From NCBI GenBank assembly GCA_000697355.1, contig JNEN01001227.1:682001-746000 (forward strand): a DNA stretch of 64,000 bases. The letters run 5' to 3'. Positions 49,523-61,419 of the stretch are shown here, piece by piece; position 1 is the first letter of the stretch; the number at the start of each line of letters is the position of its first letter. A program made the translations under genes and the position numbers. This DNA comes from Syncephalastrum monosporum B8922. Lineage: Eukaryota > Mucoromycota > Mucoromycetes > Mucorales > Syncephalastraceae. The notes beneath the pieces were generated by a model. It was not told the DNA's origin. It ran no database searches and saw nothing but the letters and a program-made list of their open reading frames with translations.

Positions 49523-52500
49523 ATGGCACAACCTCAAATTCCATTTTTGAGTGCGCCTTTCAAACGCACAGACGATGTTGACTGGATTGGCCCGCTGTCG
49601 CAGTACATTGCGACTGTATACCAAGACGACCCCGAGAAGTACCGCGACGAGACGTATATTTTAAACAGACTACGCCAAGATATTCGCGGTGCCGGCAAAG
49701 ACTTGACCGGACGCGACCTCCTGTACCGCTACTTTGGCCAGCTCGAGCTCCTCGACCTGCGCTTCCCTGTCGATGAAAAGCACATCAAGATCCTCTTCAC
49801 TTGGTAATCCTCGTTTCATTCGCGCTTGCCCTCCCCGCTTGTGCTTGCTCGTCCTGTGCCTGACCCGCTTCTGCTTCTTCTTCTTCTTCGTCTCCCTTTT
49901 TTTTCTTATTTTTTTTTTGTAACAGGTACGATGCCTTCAGTGGTAAAGCGACGTCGCAATATTCGTTAGCCTACGAAAAGGCGAGTGTCATATACAACAC
50001 GGCTGCGACGCTCTCTGCCATCGCCGCCTCGCAAAACAGGGCCGAGCCCGATGGCCGCAAACGCGCCTTCAACTTCTTTCAAGCGGCGGCCGGCATGTTT
50101 CAGTACATTAACGACAACTTTCTGCATGCGCCTTCGCAAGATCTCCACAGGGATACGGTCAAGATGTTGACGGACCTGATGCTGGCCCAGGCCCACGAAT
50201 GCTTCATCGAGAACTCGCTGCGGGAGAAGAAGAAAGACAGCCTGATAGCCAAGCTAGCGAGCCATGCTGCCTGGGCTTACGCCGGTCTCGTCGACGCGCT
50301 GCACGACGCGAACCAACGCGGGGTCGGGGTCGACAAGGCCTGGACGACGACCTGCCAGATCAAGCAAAAATATTACCATGCCGCGGCCCAACAGCACCGC
50401 GCTGCCGTCTGTCAGGCCGAATCGGCCTATGGCGAGCAGGTATCGCGCTTGGCCCTCGGCGAAGCCACCGCCAAAGAGGCCGTCAAGCTCGCGAGCTCGG
50501 GTAACTACATGAGCTCGCTCGTCCAGCTGGGCGGAGGCGCGCCCAGCAGCCCGGATGCCATGGCCGGTGTCCCGCCCGATTGTCTGTCCGCGCTTCAAGA
50601 GCTCTGCAAGGCCCAACAGGCTGCTCTGGCCGAAGCGCACTCGATGGCCGCCCGTGACAATGACATGATCTATCATGACCACGTACCTAAAGATTCGATC
50701 CTGACCCCGATCGACCGTCTCAAGGCCGTCTCGCCTGTGCCGATTTCCGAGCTGTACGGCCCCAACGAGGTCAACAAGGTGATTGGCGGCGATATATTTG
50801 CCCGTCTCATCCCTCTCAGCGTCCACGAAAGCGCTTCGCTGTACTCGGAAGAAAAGGCCAAGATGATGCGTGCCGAGGCAGAGCGCTGTGATCTCGCCAG
50901 GGCTGAACTCAAAGCATCGCTCGACTACATGAAGCTGCCTTCTTCGCTAAACAAGTTCAAGCAAGGCAAGGGTGCATCCGAGGAAGCCCTGTTGGACTCG
51001 CTTGCCCAGCCGACCCCTGAGACCCGCACATGGGCCGAGCAGGTTGCTTCGGATGAGGCGTCGACAGGTGTGCGTGACTTGGCCGACACGCTCGAGGCCT
51101 TGAAAACGCGCGCGCGAGAGATGCTCAACAAGGTCGGCCTTGCGCTGGATCAAGAGAACCGGGAATGCGAGACGATGCGTGTCAAATACGGCGATGACTG
51201 GACGCAAGAACCGTCCGGTATGTCCACCGCTGGCTTTCGTCAAGATCTGCGGAACCACCGGGAGACGCTCGACCAGGCCGCCCAATCGGATGGTCAACTG
51301 TTGCGCCAGCTGGACACCATCCACAAGGATATCGCCACTATGCGCAATCCCCAGGCTCTGGAAACGTTGTTTGCCGAAGCACTGACGTCACCCCAACAGA
51401 TGGAGAAAGCCGCATCCGAGACCACCTTGCTTGACCTCGACATTGATGTGGGCATGGGCAATAAGAGCATGGACGTCAAGGTCAGCAAAGTGGAGGCGAT
51501 CCTCGAGAAACTGGACAAGATCGAGAAAGACCGCAGCGCGACGCTGGAAGATCTGAAAGAGAAGGTATACGAAAAAGTGTAAGATAAAGAGACGGTTACT
51601 CAAGCGCACAAAAAAAAAAAAAAGGTCATGGCCGACGATATCTCGCACCTGTTGATCCTCAACAAAAAGACAGCCAATGTGGAGCAGCAAATTTTCATGT
51701 CCGAGCTTGAAAAGTTTCGATCGCACCAGCAACGTATCTCGGCCACCATCCATCAGCAACAGCAATCGATCCAAGAACTGACACTGGCCTTCAAAGGCCT
51801 GATGGAGGGCGACGACGCGCAAAAGCTGCAGAGCCGCTGGGACAAGGCCGAAAAACAGCGTCGCCAGGTGATTGACCGGCTGGCTCGTGCGCACACGATC
51901 TACTTTGAAACCAAAGAGGGTTTGCGCAAGGGCATCCAGTTTTACGCCAGCCTCTGCGATACGATCGAGTCACTCCTCAACAACACGCAGAAGTACAGCA
52001 CCGACCGCGCGCGCGAGCGTGACGCCCTTGTGAGCCAGCTGGACAGCGCTCGCTCCAGCAAGGAACAGGAAATGCTGAAGAGCAAACTAAGCATGTACTC
52101 GGCGCCGAGCGCGCCCAGTGCGCCTTCTCCCGTGGATGTCAATGCATTGGCGGACAAGGCCCGCGGTCTCTCGCTGAGCCGCGAGTCGTCCCAACCCTAC
52201 AGCAACAGCAACGGCCAGCCACTCACACCGCAACAGCAGGCACCCTTGCCTCCCTCGTATGGCTACCCGCAAGGATATACGGCTGCACTAGCTCAACCCG
52301 CGTCAGCAGCGTCCTCACCTGCATCGTCTGCACCTCCACTGCCGCCCATATCGACCGGTTTTTCTTCGCAACCTCCTCCGTTATCGATGGCACCTCAACA
52401 ACCGCCCCTGCCTCAACAGCAGCAACAGCCGGTAATGGTGCCTCAGAGCCAGCCCCCGTCGTCCTTTGTGCCCCAGCAACCGTCTATGCCACAGCCGCCA

Positions 52501-52747
52501 CAACAACAGCAACAGCCGCCACCGTTGCGCCAAGATTACCGAGGCTATGAAGGCGCTGGCTACGGTACGCCTACCACGCCACGCAGCACGAGCTATCAGT
52601 ATCAGCAGCAGCAGCAGCAGCAGCAGGCACCTCCACCGCCTTCGCCGCTGCAAAGAGCACCCTCGACGTCTTATAATACCCCATCCTATGGCATGCAAAC
52701 GGCACAGGCGTCGTATTCGAACCCTTTGGCTCGACCTGGATACCTAG

Positions 52748-52784
<37 letters not shown>

Positions 52785-53289
52785 ATCGCTGCACCAGCGC
52801 TCCGGCTCACTTGGTCATGCAGCCGTGCGCGATCAACCACCGCCACTCCCGCAGAAGCCACCGCAGATGAACCGCGGCAGCGGCTACTACTCGCCTGCAC
52901 TGACGATGCCGACCACGCCCTCTTCCGCGACGTCAGGTCCTCCACCGCCACCGTCGTTGCCTTACTCGACACCCCATCCTCCTACGTCTGCCACGCCCCA
53001 ACCACAACCACAGCCCTACATGCCTTCTCCTTCTGCAGGTGGTCCAGGCATGCCCCATCCTTCGCCTTACATGCCACCTCAGCAACAACAACAGCAACAG
53101 CAGCCACCCTACATGCCTCAGTCTCCGCATGGCGCTTGGGCCGGACACCAGGGCACGATGCCACAACCACAGCAGCCTCAGCCGCCTCAGCAACAGCAGG
53201 CATACTGGCGGCCGCTTGAGCCACAGACGCCTCGTCAAACGCACGCATACCAACCTGGGGGAGGTTCCAACGCATCGCTCTTGGATTAG
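49523..53289 (+). CDS. BRO1-domain protein (PalA/Rim20-Bro1-Alix family)
   Basis: Three exons (49523-49803, 49926-51576, 51625-53289) give 1198 residues. The BRO1 domain fills about residues 1-390: IPFLSAPFKRTDDVDWIGPL, then YRYFGQLELLDLRFP, WYDAFSGKATSQYSLAYEKA and SVIYNTAATLSAIA. The V domain follows to about 800, with IPLSVHESASLYSEEKAKMM and LDYMKLPSSL. The last intron (gtgtaag donor, cag-less aaag acceptor) joins KEKVYEK to VMADDISHLLILNKK, in line with the family. From about 820 the protein is Pro/Gln-rich. Members bind ESCRT-III (Snf7) and act either in ambient pH signalling (PalA) or endosomal sorting (Bro1/Alix). The wording favours PalA but does not prove it. The Pro/Gln tail makes it longer than typical relatives of about 800-900 residues. 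Confidence 0.9.
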
Positions 53290-55573
53290 ACAGATTTCCG
53301 TCACTACAGCCCCACCTCCCCCCCCCAATATCCCTGTCGAGAATAAATAAGCAAGAAAAAAAAATAGAGGGAAATATCACGGAATGGAGCAGACCAGTAT
53401 CACATCCATGTCCTACTACGCGTCCCTTGACTCATAAAACCATCGAACCCATTTGTCAGACGCCGGGTAAGCCCTTGGCCATGTATTTTGCATCGATCGT
53501 CTGTCTACTTTGCTGTACCTAGTTGTGTCATTTTCTGTCACGATCAGGTCGAGCGACTGAGATAGATACAAAAGAAGGGGTTTGACATGATATATCGGTG
53601 CATCTTTCAGGTTCCCAGTTCTGGATGTCGCACATGGATGAAACGCCCATGTCGGCGGCGAAATAAAGGGATATAAAAGTTTGATAATGGGAAGGCGAAG
53701 AAGTGAGTAATCGTCCACCGAGAGTTGGAGAGCAAGATACAAACGAGAATACGGTGGTAGTCTATGTGCGTGCTTATACCAATAGTTAAGCAGAAGAAAG
53801 CTTGGTTCTGAGACTGCTCGACGGCGCAATAGAATGAGTGCACTTCCGGTACAACTAAATATATCGTCGCAAGTATTGTCGACACCATCATTGTATACTT
53901 TTATCGAGGTCTACGTGCCTAAGGGTACCTGGAAAAAACTATTTTATTTCTTCACACGGACCCGACGCACAAATACGTAGAGAAGGCCAGACGAGTGTTC
54001 ATAATGCAAAGTGTAACATTGTCATCACCCTCCCTTAGTACCAAGTAAGAAAGAACCTCGAGGGTATACCACTTTTTCGGGTGTAAGGCGACGCGTCGGT
54101 GAAGCGTACATTATCGCGTTCATCTAGGAGAAGGGGCAAACACGCCGAGTGGGGGAGATAATGCAACGCCGAGCGCGTTAAGGGTTGATCTTGTTTTGTT
54201 GAGGTGTTTGTTTTACATTTTCATCAGATCGTTATTGAGTTCATCTCGTGTGCCCCCATTTCGTCAGAGGTAAGAAAAGGCAGAAACCTTATTATACCTA
54301 AAAACAGCATCCGCCAGGAAGATTCTCACAGATTCTTTCTCTATCCAGTCCGTATATTCTGAGGTCTACATCAGATATGAGATGATCGTATTGCGCTTAT
54401 ACAATGTTGAGGCGGGGGGTGAAAGAGAGAGGGACGGAACGTGATTAGTTTTTCTGACAGCTAATGGCAAACCGTGTCTCATATCTATAAAAAATTTAAA
54501 GATCATCGGCTTTGGGGGGAGGAAAGAGCGAAACCTCGATCATACGTTTAGCGCAGACAGAATAAAATAATATCTTTTGTTCGGTCGTGCTCCGCCTTCC
54601 CCTGAGGCAAAGATGATGCCACCTGGATAGTCTATGACAATGACGATATGATGTGAATGTGTCTTGCGGGGAGTGCTTAGGATACGCTATGACGGGATGA
54701 AGTATTTTCTGTGAAGTCGTTTGAACGTCATTTTGAGGCAGAAAGTCGATAACGTTCTTCGCCCAGCTGGTGGGTGTCGGTGCTTGACTTGCGTTCGCTT
54801 ATTGGTTCTTGAGACTCTTGCAAAAAAAAAAATTTCATCCGCGGATAGCCTTGAAGGGCAGAATTTTTTAGGCTGCCGATCCCCAGTTTGCAGGTGAAAA
54901 TAAAAAAAAAGGGATGAAAAGGGTGCACACACACTACAAAAAACATATACAGAACTTTGTGCTATATAGGATAAGAAACGGATGGGTTGCACACCCATCT
55001 CCCGTCCCCCCCAAATGCGGCTGTGTAATGCCATTTTCCATTGGCATCGCTCATGCGTCATGACCTACAACATTATGTACACACGCATGCGCATAGGCTC
55101 ACCATGACAAAATTAGAAAAAGAAACAAAAAAATTTTCGCGTTCACACTCAATAAGGGCCTCTTACTGGTACCTGGCCATCCACATTGGGTGTAACCAAA
55201 AGTGCTGGATGCCAAATAGCTGAGGAATGGAGAAAATGTTGACGCACGGATGAAAGGGATCTACGGGATGCTAAGCTTCAAAAGGTGTGCTGACCGAGCT
55301 GAAATGCCGGACCGGAACCAATAACGATGCTCACGGGAAACGTGTGGTAAGAGCGGGGCTACAGATACTGGGGGGTGGGTGTTGGTTGTGTGTGTGTTCG
55401 GTGGGAGGAGAAATGGATATTGAAAAAAAAAAAAAGTCCTCCCAAAATTTCCGCAGCCCGGCTGACGGGACGAAAGAGGGGGGGGAAAAAGCCGAGCGCA
55501 GACCCCCGCCTTTCTTTTCTCTTCTTTAACTCTTCTACTTCTCAAATCCTCATACACCACCTATCTCTCATTC
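53290..55573. other. Intergenic, no firm gene
   Basis: About 2.3 kb. The first part carries the BRO1 gene 3' UTR. A minus-strand ATG ORF at 53416-53829 (137 codons) is the longest but has no recognisable domain. AT-rich DNA with an A-rich tract near 54900 and GT-rich sequence near 55370-55400 precede the glycerol-3-phosphate dehydrogenase gene, whose promoter should lie in the last 300 bp. Confidence 0.4.
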
Positions 55574-57794
55574 ATGTGGAGAACACACTCGCGCAAGCTC
55601 TTGGCTACGACTGCTGCTGCCGGCACAGCTGCCGTCTATCTCTATGACCAGCAGCAACGCAAGCCTTATTCCCTTTTGACGCGCAACGTTGCCTATGCCG
55701 ACGCCCAGCAGCCCGAGAAGCGTGCCAACTTCTGGCAGGCGCCCTCGCGCGCTGAGATGCTCGACCGTCTCAAGCAGAAAGATCAAGTCTATGATTTGCT
55801 CGTAGTGGGCGGTGGTGCGACCGGCGCCGGTACCGCTGTGGATGCCGCGACGCGTGGTCTGAACGTCGCTATCGTCGAACGAGACGATTTTGCAGCAGGT
55901 AAAGAAATGAAAAAAAAAAGTGGAGACAAAACAAAGAAAAGCAACCACCATGAGGACTGGGCCTGGGCGATGATAAGCACGTGCGCATATGTTTATGGGG
56001 GTTTGGTTTGATGGGTGGTTGCGGCGCGCGCTCGCGCTCGCGGTTACAGGACCGGAGTCGAACTTCCTTACTCATACAACACCTCTTTTGTCTCTTTTTA
56101 GGCACCTCATCCCGCTCGACCAAGTTGGTCCATGGTGGTGTGCGCTATCTGCAAAAGGCCATTATGGAGCTCGATTATGAGCAGTACAAGCTCGTGACCG
56201 AAGCCCTGCACGAGCGCAAGATCTTTTTGGATATTGCCCCGCACCTGTCCGGCCAGTTGCCTATCATGTTGCCTGTGTACAAGTAAGTGTCATCCATCTA
56301 TTATTCATTTCTTTTTCGGGCATGCAAAAAAAAAAAAAATTGGATCGGCGAGAAGGGGAGCTGTTTGTCAAAATACATGTGATCCTCATACCGTTTTCAG
56401 GTGGTGGCAGATTCCTTATTACTGGGTCGGCTGCAAAATGTACGATATCTTTGCCGGCCGCGAGGCTCTGGAGAGTTCGTACTTTTTGACTCGCTCCAAG
56501 GCCTTGGATGCCTTCCCGATGCTTAAGAAGGATGAGCTCGTTGGCGCGCTCGTGTATTACGATGGCCACCATAATGACGCCCGTATGAACGTCGCCCTCT
56601 CCATGACGGCTGCCTTCCACGGTGCCACGGTGGCCAACCACTGTGAGGTGGTGGACCTTACCAAGGACGACAAGGGCCACGTCAATGGTGCCAAGCTCCG
56701 GGATGTCCTGACGGGCGATGAGTGGTACGTCAAGGCGAAGGGTGTTATCAACGCAACCGGTCCTTTCACGGATGGTCTGCGCAAGATGGACAACAAGGAG
56801 AACGCCGAGATTGTTGCGCCATCGGCTGGTGTCCACATTATTCTTCCCAACTACTACAGCCCCCGTAACATGGGTCTCCTGGACCCAGCTACCAGCGATG
56901 GTCGTGTTATCTTCTTCTTGCCATGGGAGGGCAGTACCATCGCCGGCACGACTGGTAAGTTTTAATTGCAGAGACAGAATGGGGGGGGGGGGTAGAGGTT
57001 GAAGGATCAAAATACTAAATATGACGATTGCAGACTCGCCTACGGAGGGGACGCAGAACCCTCTGCCCAAGGAGGATGAAGTCAAGTGGATTTTGGACGA
57101 AGTCTCTCACTATCTGAGCGAGGATGTGAAGGTCCGCCGATCGGACGTTTTGGCCGCGTGGTCCGGTATCCGACCGCTCGTGCGCGACCCCCACGCGAAG
57201 AATACCGAATCGCTCGTCCGTAATCACATGATCAACGTCAGCGAGAACAAGCTGCTTACGATTGCGGGTGGCAAGTGGACGACCTACCGTGCGATGGCAC
57301 AAGAGACGGTGGACCGTGCCATTGTCGAGTTTGACCTGAAGCCCAAGAACGAGTGCAAGACCGAGACGACCCAGCTCCTGGGCAGCCACGGTTTCACGCA
57401 GACGATGTTCATCCGCCTTGTCCAGGAGTTTGGCATGGACACCGAGGTTGCTGTTCACCTGGCCAACAGCTATGGTGACCGCGCGTGGGTGGTGGGTGCG
57501 ATCGAGGACCCTACCTCGAAGCCCTGGCCCACGTATGGTAAGCGTATCTCGCCCAACTACCCCTACATTGAGGCCGAGGTCCGTTACGCGTGCCGTCAAG
57601 AATACGCATGCACTGCGGTGGACGTGCTCGCCCGCCGTACCCGCCTTGCTTTCCTGAACGCGGAGGCTGCCAAGGAGTCTCTGCCGCGCGTGGTTGAGAT
57701 CATGGCTGAAGAGCTTAAGTGGGACAAGGCCCGCCAGCAGCAAGAACAGGAGAAGGCCACAGAATTCCTCAAGACCATGGGCCTCGCCGCCTAA
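55574..57794 (+). CDS. GUT2: Mitochondrial FAD-dependent glycerol-3-phosphate dehydrogenase
   Basis: Four exons (55574-55898, 56102-56282, 56401-56954, 57034-57794) give 606 residues, normal for the family. The N-terminus MWRTHSRKLLATTAAAGTAA is a mitochondrial targeting and membrane-anchor type sequence. The FAD-binding motif DLLVVGGGATGAGTAVDAAT is intact, and GTSSRSTKLVHGGVRYLQKA spans the first splice. The substrate domain carries YWVGCKMYDIFAG and VNATGPFTDGL-like wording (here GVINATGPFTDGLRKMDNKE). The C-terminal half includes IRPLVRDP and LLTIAGGKWTTYRAMAQETV. The enzyme oxidises glycerol 3-phosphate to dihydroxyacetone phosphate at the outer face of the inner membrane and passes electrons to ubiquinone. 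The second intron and the others have normal GT-AG ends. Confidence 0.96.
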
Positions 57795-58056
57795 ACAGGA
57801 ACGCTAATAATACCTCTTTCTTCTTCTACTTCATAGAGCATACTCCTCTTATTCTTCCCTCGTTCCATTTTTCATCGTTACTAGATGTGTATTATATTAA
57901 AAGCCCATTTTCACACACTTCATATGCACATAAAATTTGGTTATTTTACTATCTATCTGTAGCAAACAGCTTGTAGAAACGTCAAATAAATTATCGGGTG
58001 ACAACGAAGCGCCGCTCGCACCCTCGAATCCTTTTCTGCTGTCAAACGAAGCTTTC

Positions 58057-60084
58057 ATGTTACGATCGTGGTCTGGGTCCATTCGACGCCCGTTGTTGCA
58101 AACGCGGTCGTCGCGTCATTGTCATGCCCGTCTCTTTGCGACGCGCCAAGTACGACCGGGGTGGGAAGCAGTCATTGGCATTGAAGTGCATGCCCAGATC
58201 GACTCGAAAACAAAACTATTCTCTGGTGCGTAACAAAAGATCGAGTGCTTGCGGCGATCCTAACGATAAACACCGAGACAGATACCCCAACCTCCTTTGA
58301 CGAGGCGGTCAACACGAAAGTGTCTATGGTCGACCTTGCCTTCCCGGGCGTGCAGCCGGTACGTTCTACGATAGGACGCGTCTCCAAGAGAAATGCTTTA
58401 CTGACAGTGTGGATAATCTTGAATATAAAGCGGTTGAATAGCGCGTGCGTCGACATGGCAGTCAAGACAGCACTCGCACTCAACAGCAATGTCCAACTGC
58501 GCTCGTCTTTCGACCGCAAGCATTACTTTTACCCGGACCTGCCTCAAGGATATCAGATTACACAGCACCGCGGTAACTCGTTCTCCCGCAAACCCCTTAC
58601 GACGTTTAATATATTTACATGGCAACAGAACCTATCGCCAAAGGAGGTCATCTCACACTGACAAAACTCGATGGAGTCGATGAACCGGTCACAGTTCATT
58701 TGGACCAGATACAGCTGGAACAGGTAGAAATACATTATCTAGGGTCATACCAGGTGTTAAATTAGAGCTGCAGGACACGGGCAAGAGCTTTCATGACATG
58801 GAGCCGGGTGTCACCCTGTTGGATATGAACCGTGCCGGCACGGGTCTCATGGAGATCGTCACGCAGCCTGATCTGCGAACGGCCCACGAAGCAGCCTTAC
58901 TGGCTAAAAAACTGCAAGCTGTTTTGCGCTGCGTGAGATCTTCTCAAGCGAACATGAGCGAGGTATTGGGAAGAGCTCATATGTTACGATAGTTAACGCT
59001 TAAGCAGGGCTCGATGCGATGTGATGTCAACGTGTCTGTGCGGAGAACAGGGGAGCCCTTTGGTACACGTTGCGAGGTGAAGAACCTCAACAGTGTGCGC
59101 TTTTTGGCCATGGCAATCGGTAAGGCATTACACAGGATCCCCATAGAGCGAGAGACAGAAACTCACATGGCCTGCAGAGGCCGAGATCGACCGGCAGATA
59201 GAAGTACTCGAGAACGGAGGACAGATCGTACCCGAAACCCGCGGCTTTGATGTCGCTGCCCGCAAAACCTTCAAGTTGCGAAGCAAAGAGACTGCCCCTG
59301 ACTACCGGTACATGCCCGAGCCCGATTTACCCCCTCTCCGTCTTTCACAAGACTATGTGGACCAGCTAAAAGCGACGCTCCCCGAGCTTCCCGATCAATG
59401 CCGCGACCGTATCATGCAGCAATATGACTTGAATGTCGATGACGCCAATACACTTTTGAACGAGCCTGGCAGTCTGGTTTATTTTGAGGAACTCGCCAAA
59501 GGTCGACAAGTGAATATCGTACGCAACTGGTAGGTCTTCTGATTTCCTTTTCTGAAAAACGTCAGTTTCTGACCTTCGCTCAGGACACTCCATGAGCTTT
59601 TTGGACAGCTGGCTGGCCAAGATCTTCCTTTCGAGCAGAACCCGGTCTCGGTCTCACAGATGGGCGGGTTGATTGACCTTGTGCAAGATAAAAAGATCAC
59701 GGGACCCACGGCGAAAAAGGTGCTGAGACTCATGGTCGAGTCTGAGCATGGTGTCATGCCTCATGTGATTGTCGAACAGCACGGCTGGGCCCGCCAAGGC
59801 GACGCTCAAGCACTGACTGAACTTTGTCAAAAGCTGGCAGATACACATAAGGACAAGGTATGACAAGGATGCATATGCGAAATGATCTGTATGATTGACT
59901 TTTTCATTAGGCGGACGCCGTCCGAAGTGGTACACTCAAGTTCTTTCCTTGGTTTATCGGTCAAGCGATGCGAGAATCCAAGGGGCGCGCGGATCCAGTC
60001 GAGCTCAACAGAATATTATGCGATGTATTAGGATGTAATCCGGAGGACGTGGCTGCTTTGTCAAAGAAGAAGAAGAAGAATTAA
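58057..60084 (+). CDS. PET112: Mitochondrial glutamyl-tRNA(Gln) amidotransferase subunit B (GatB)
   Basis: Nine exons (58057-58225, 58282-58358, 58431-58572, 58629-58723, 58774-58962, 59008-59119, 59178-59529, 59584-59857, 59911-60084) give 527 residues. A mitochondrial-type leader ([20 protein letters not shown]) precedes [20 protein letters not shown]. Later GatB hallmarks are [45 protein letters not shown] and [11 protein letters not shown], then [11 protein letters not shown]. The C-terminal YqeY-like tail domain ([20 protein letters not shown]) is present. With subunits A and F/C the enzyme amidates Glu-tRNA(Gln) in mitochondria. The second exon acceptor at 58281 was chosen because it gives [16 protein letters not shown]; alternative upstream acceptors would add a few residues. 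It converges with the nuclease gene, with 50 bp between stops. Confidence 0.94.
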
Positions 60085-60134
60085 TTTGTAGATATAACAT
60101 TAAAATAAGACAATGCGAAAACTGCATAGGGCGT

Positions 60135-61419
60135 CTATAAGAAATGGGTAGTCGAAGTGGGAAACGGATTGGAGCCAAACGCATTGGTATCTGGGTTCTG
60201 CTGGAATACAAAAGCTTGCGCTTTCTCCTCTGCTTGTCCGGGGTTGATCTCGTATTGTGCTAGTAGCTCCTGAATAACTTGGGTGTCCTGGGAAGTAGTT
60301 TCGTTCAAGAGTGGTAATTCAGGTAGATGAGTAAACGTGTGGCGGGCGAGTTGATAATCAAAGCTTTCTTGCGGCTCACACCGTTTCGGAAGGTGCTGGA
60401 GCACGTTTTCAATCGAGCCATGTTTCTGTATGAGGCCGAGGGCTGTGATGGGGCCCAGAAACCGAATCGTGCCTGAAAAATCTGTGCCACAGAGGATGCA
60501 GAGATCAATAAAGCTCTCTCTGCTCAGGCCCAGTTCCTGACGCGCCGCAACAGGATCGATCTTGAGAATGGTACGATTGGGTACAAAAAAGTATCGCAAT
60601 ATGGGTGCATCACCAAAGACAATGGTATCCATATCTACGCAAGCGAGTCTATCAATTGAAAGCCAAGGCGTCTTCGAAGCATGAGAAATTACCATCCGAA
60701 ACAGTAGCTGACGTGACACCATGCCAGGCAAGCTGGGCACACATGGCCTCGGCTTCGTGATCTTCGCATATGAGAGTGACATAGCCGAGTGCTTCCAGGA
60801 ACTTCTTGCATTGACGGCGAAGTCGATAGGTGATACGGATGGATCTGCGTTCGAGGGAGCTGACCATGGCATCATTGATGGACTGGAGTTCCATCAGCCG
60901 CGCCTGCGCATTATCGACCCCGCCCATCAACGCCTCCATCAACTCCTGTTCTGCTGTCAGATGCTCTAGTACGGGTCGTGTGTATTTGGCACGGTTTTCC
61001 AGCGCCCTGATTTTGGCCGTCGTGCGCTTCCGCATCTGTTCGGCCAAGACGAGTTCATCAAAGACGGCCGTGTCCAGCGACTTGAGACGGCTCGACAACT
61101 TCTGTTCGGCACGCAGCGAGCGCTCCACCTTTTTTCGTGCCTGGGCTCGTTTGGCTTGCTCCAATTGCTTGGCTGCCAGACGCCGTGGTCCGTCAAACAC
61201 GAACACGGGATGAATATTGTTGAGTTCGCAGAAACGCGCCAAAAGATAGAAGCCTTGAATGTGGCGGTTTGGATCGCCTCCATCGCCGTACATGAACCGG
61301 TTCAGGTGACAACTGGCATCAATAGCAATCGTGTGATTGGCGAATTGGTTAGCGGGGACAGTCTTGACGGAAGAAGGCGCATAACGTTTTAAAAGTTTGG
61401 TCAGTCCGCGGACGCCCAT
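60135..61419 (-). CDS. FEN1/XPG-family nuclease
   Basis: Two exons, complement of 60693-61419 and 60135-60634, give 408 residues. The N-terminal XPG block starts MGVRGLTKLLKRYAP, with the metal ligand in IDASCHLNRFMYG and the second in PVFVFDGPRRLAAKQLEQAK. The internal XPG block has YVTLICEDHEAEAMCAQLAW and, across the splice, VSDDMDTIVFGDA, which supplies the remaining acidic ligands. DLCILCGTDFSGTIRFLGPI is the helix-hairpin-helix region. All acidic catalytic positions visible in this fold are kept, so it should be an active structure-specific 5' nuclease. It differs from canonical Fen1 (which begins MGIxGLxxLI) and lacks an obvious PCNA-binding tail, so it is a divergent paralogue whose role (mitochondrial or repair) is unknown. 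Confidence 0.87.

Noticed and set aside
53416..53829. A 137-codon ATG ORF on the minus strand
   Set aside because: Length is compatible with chance, with no domain, signal, splice support or codon bias.
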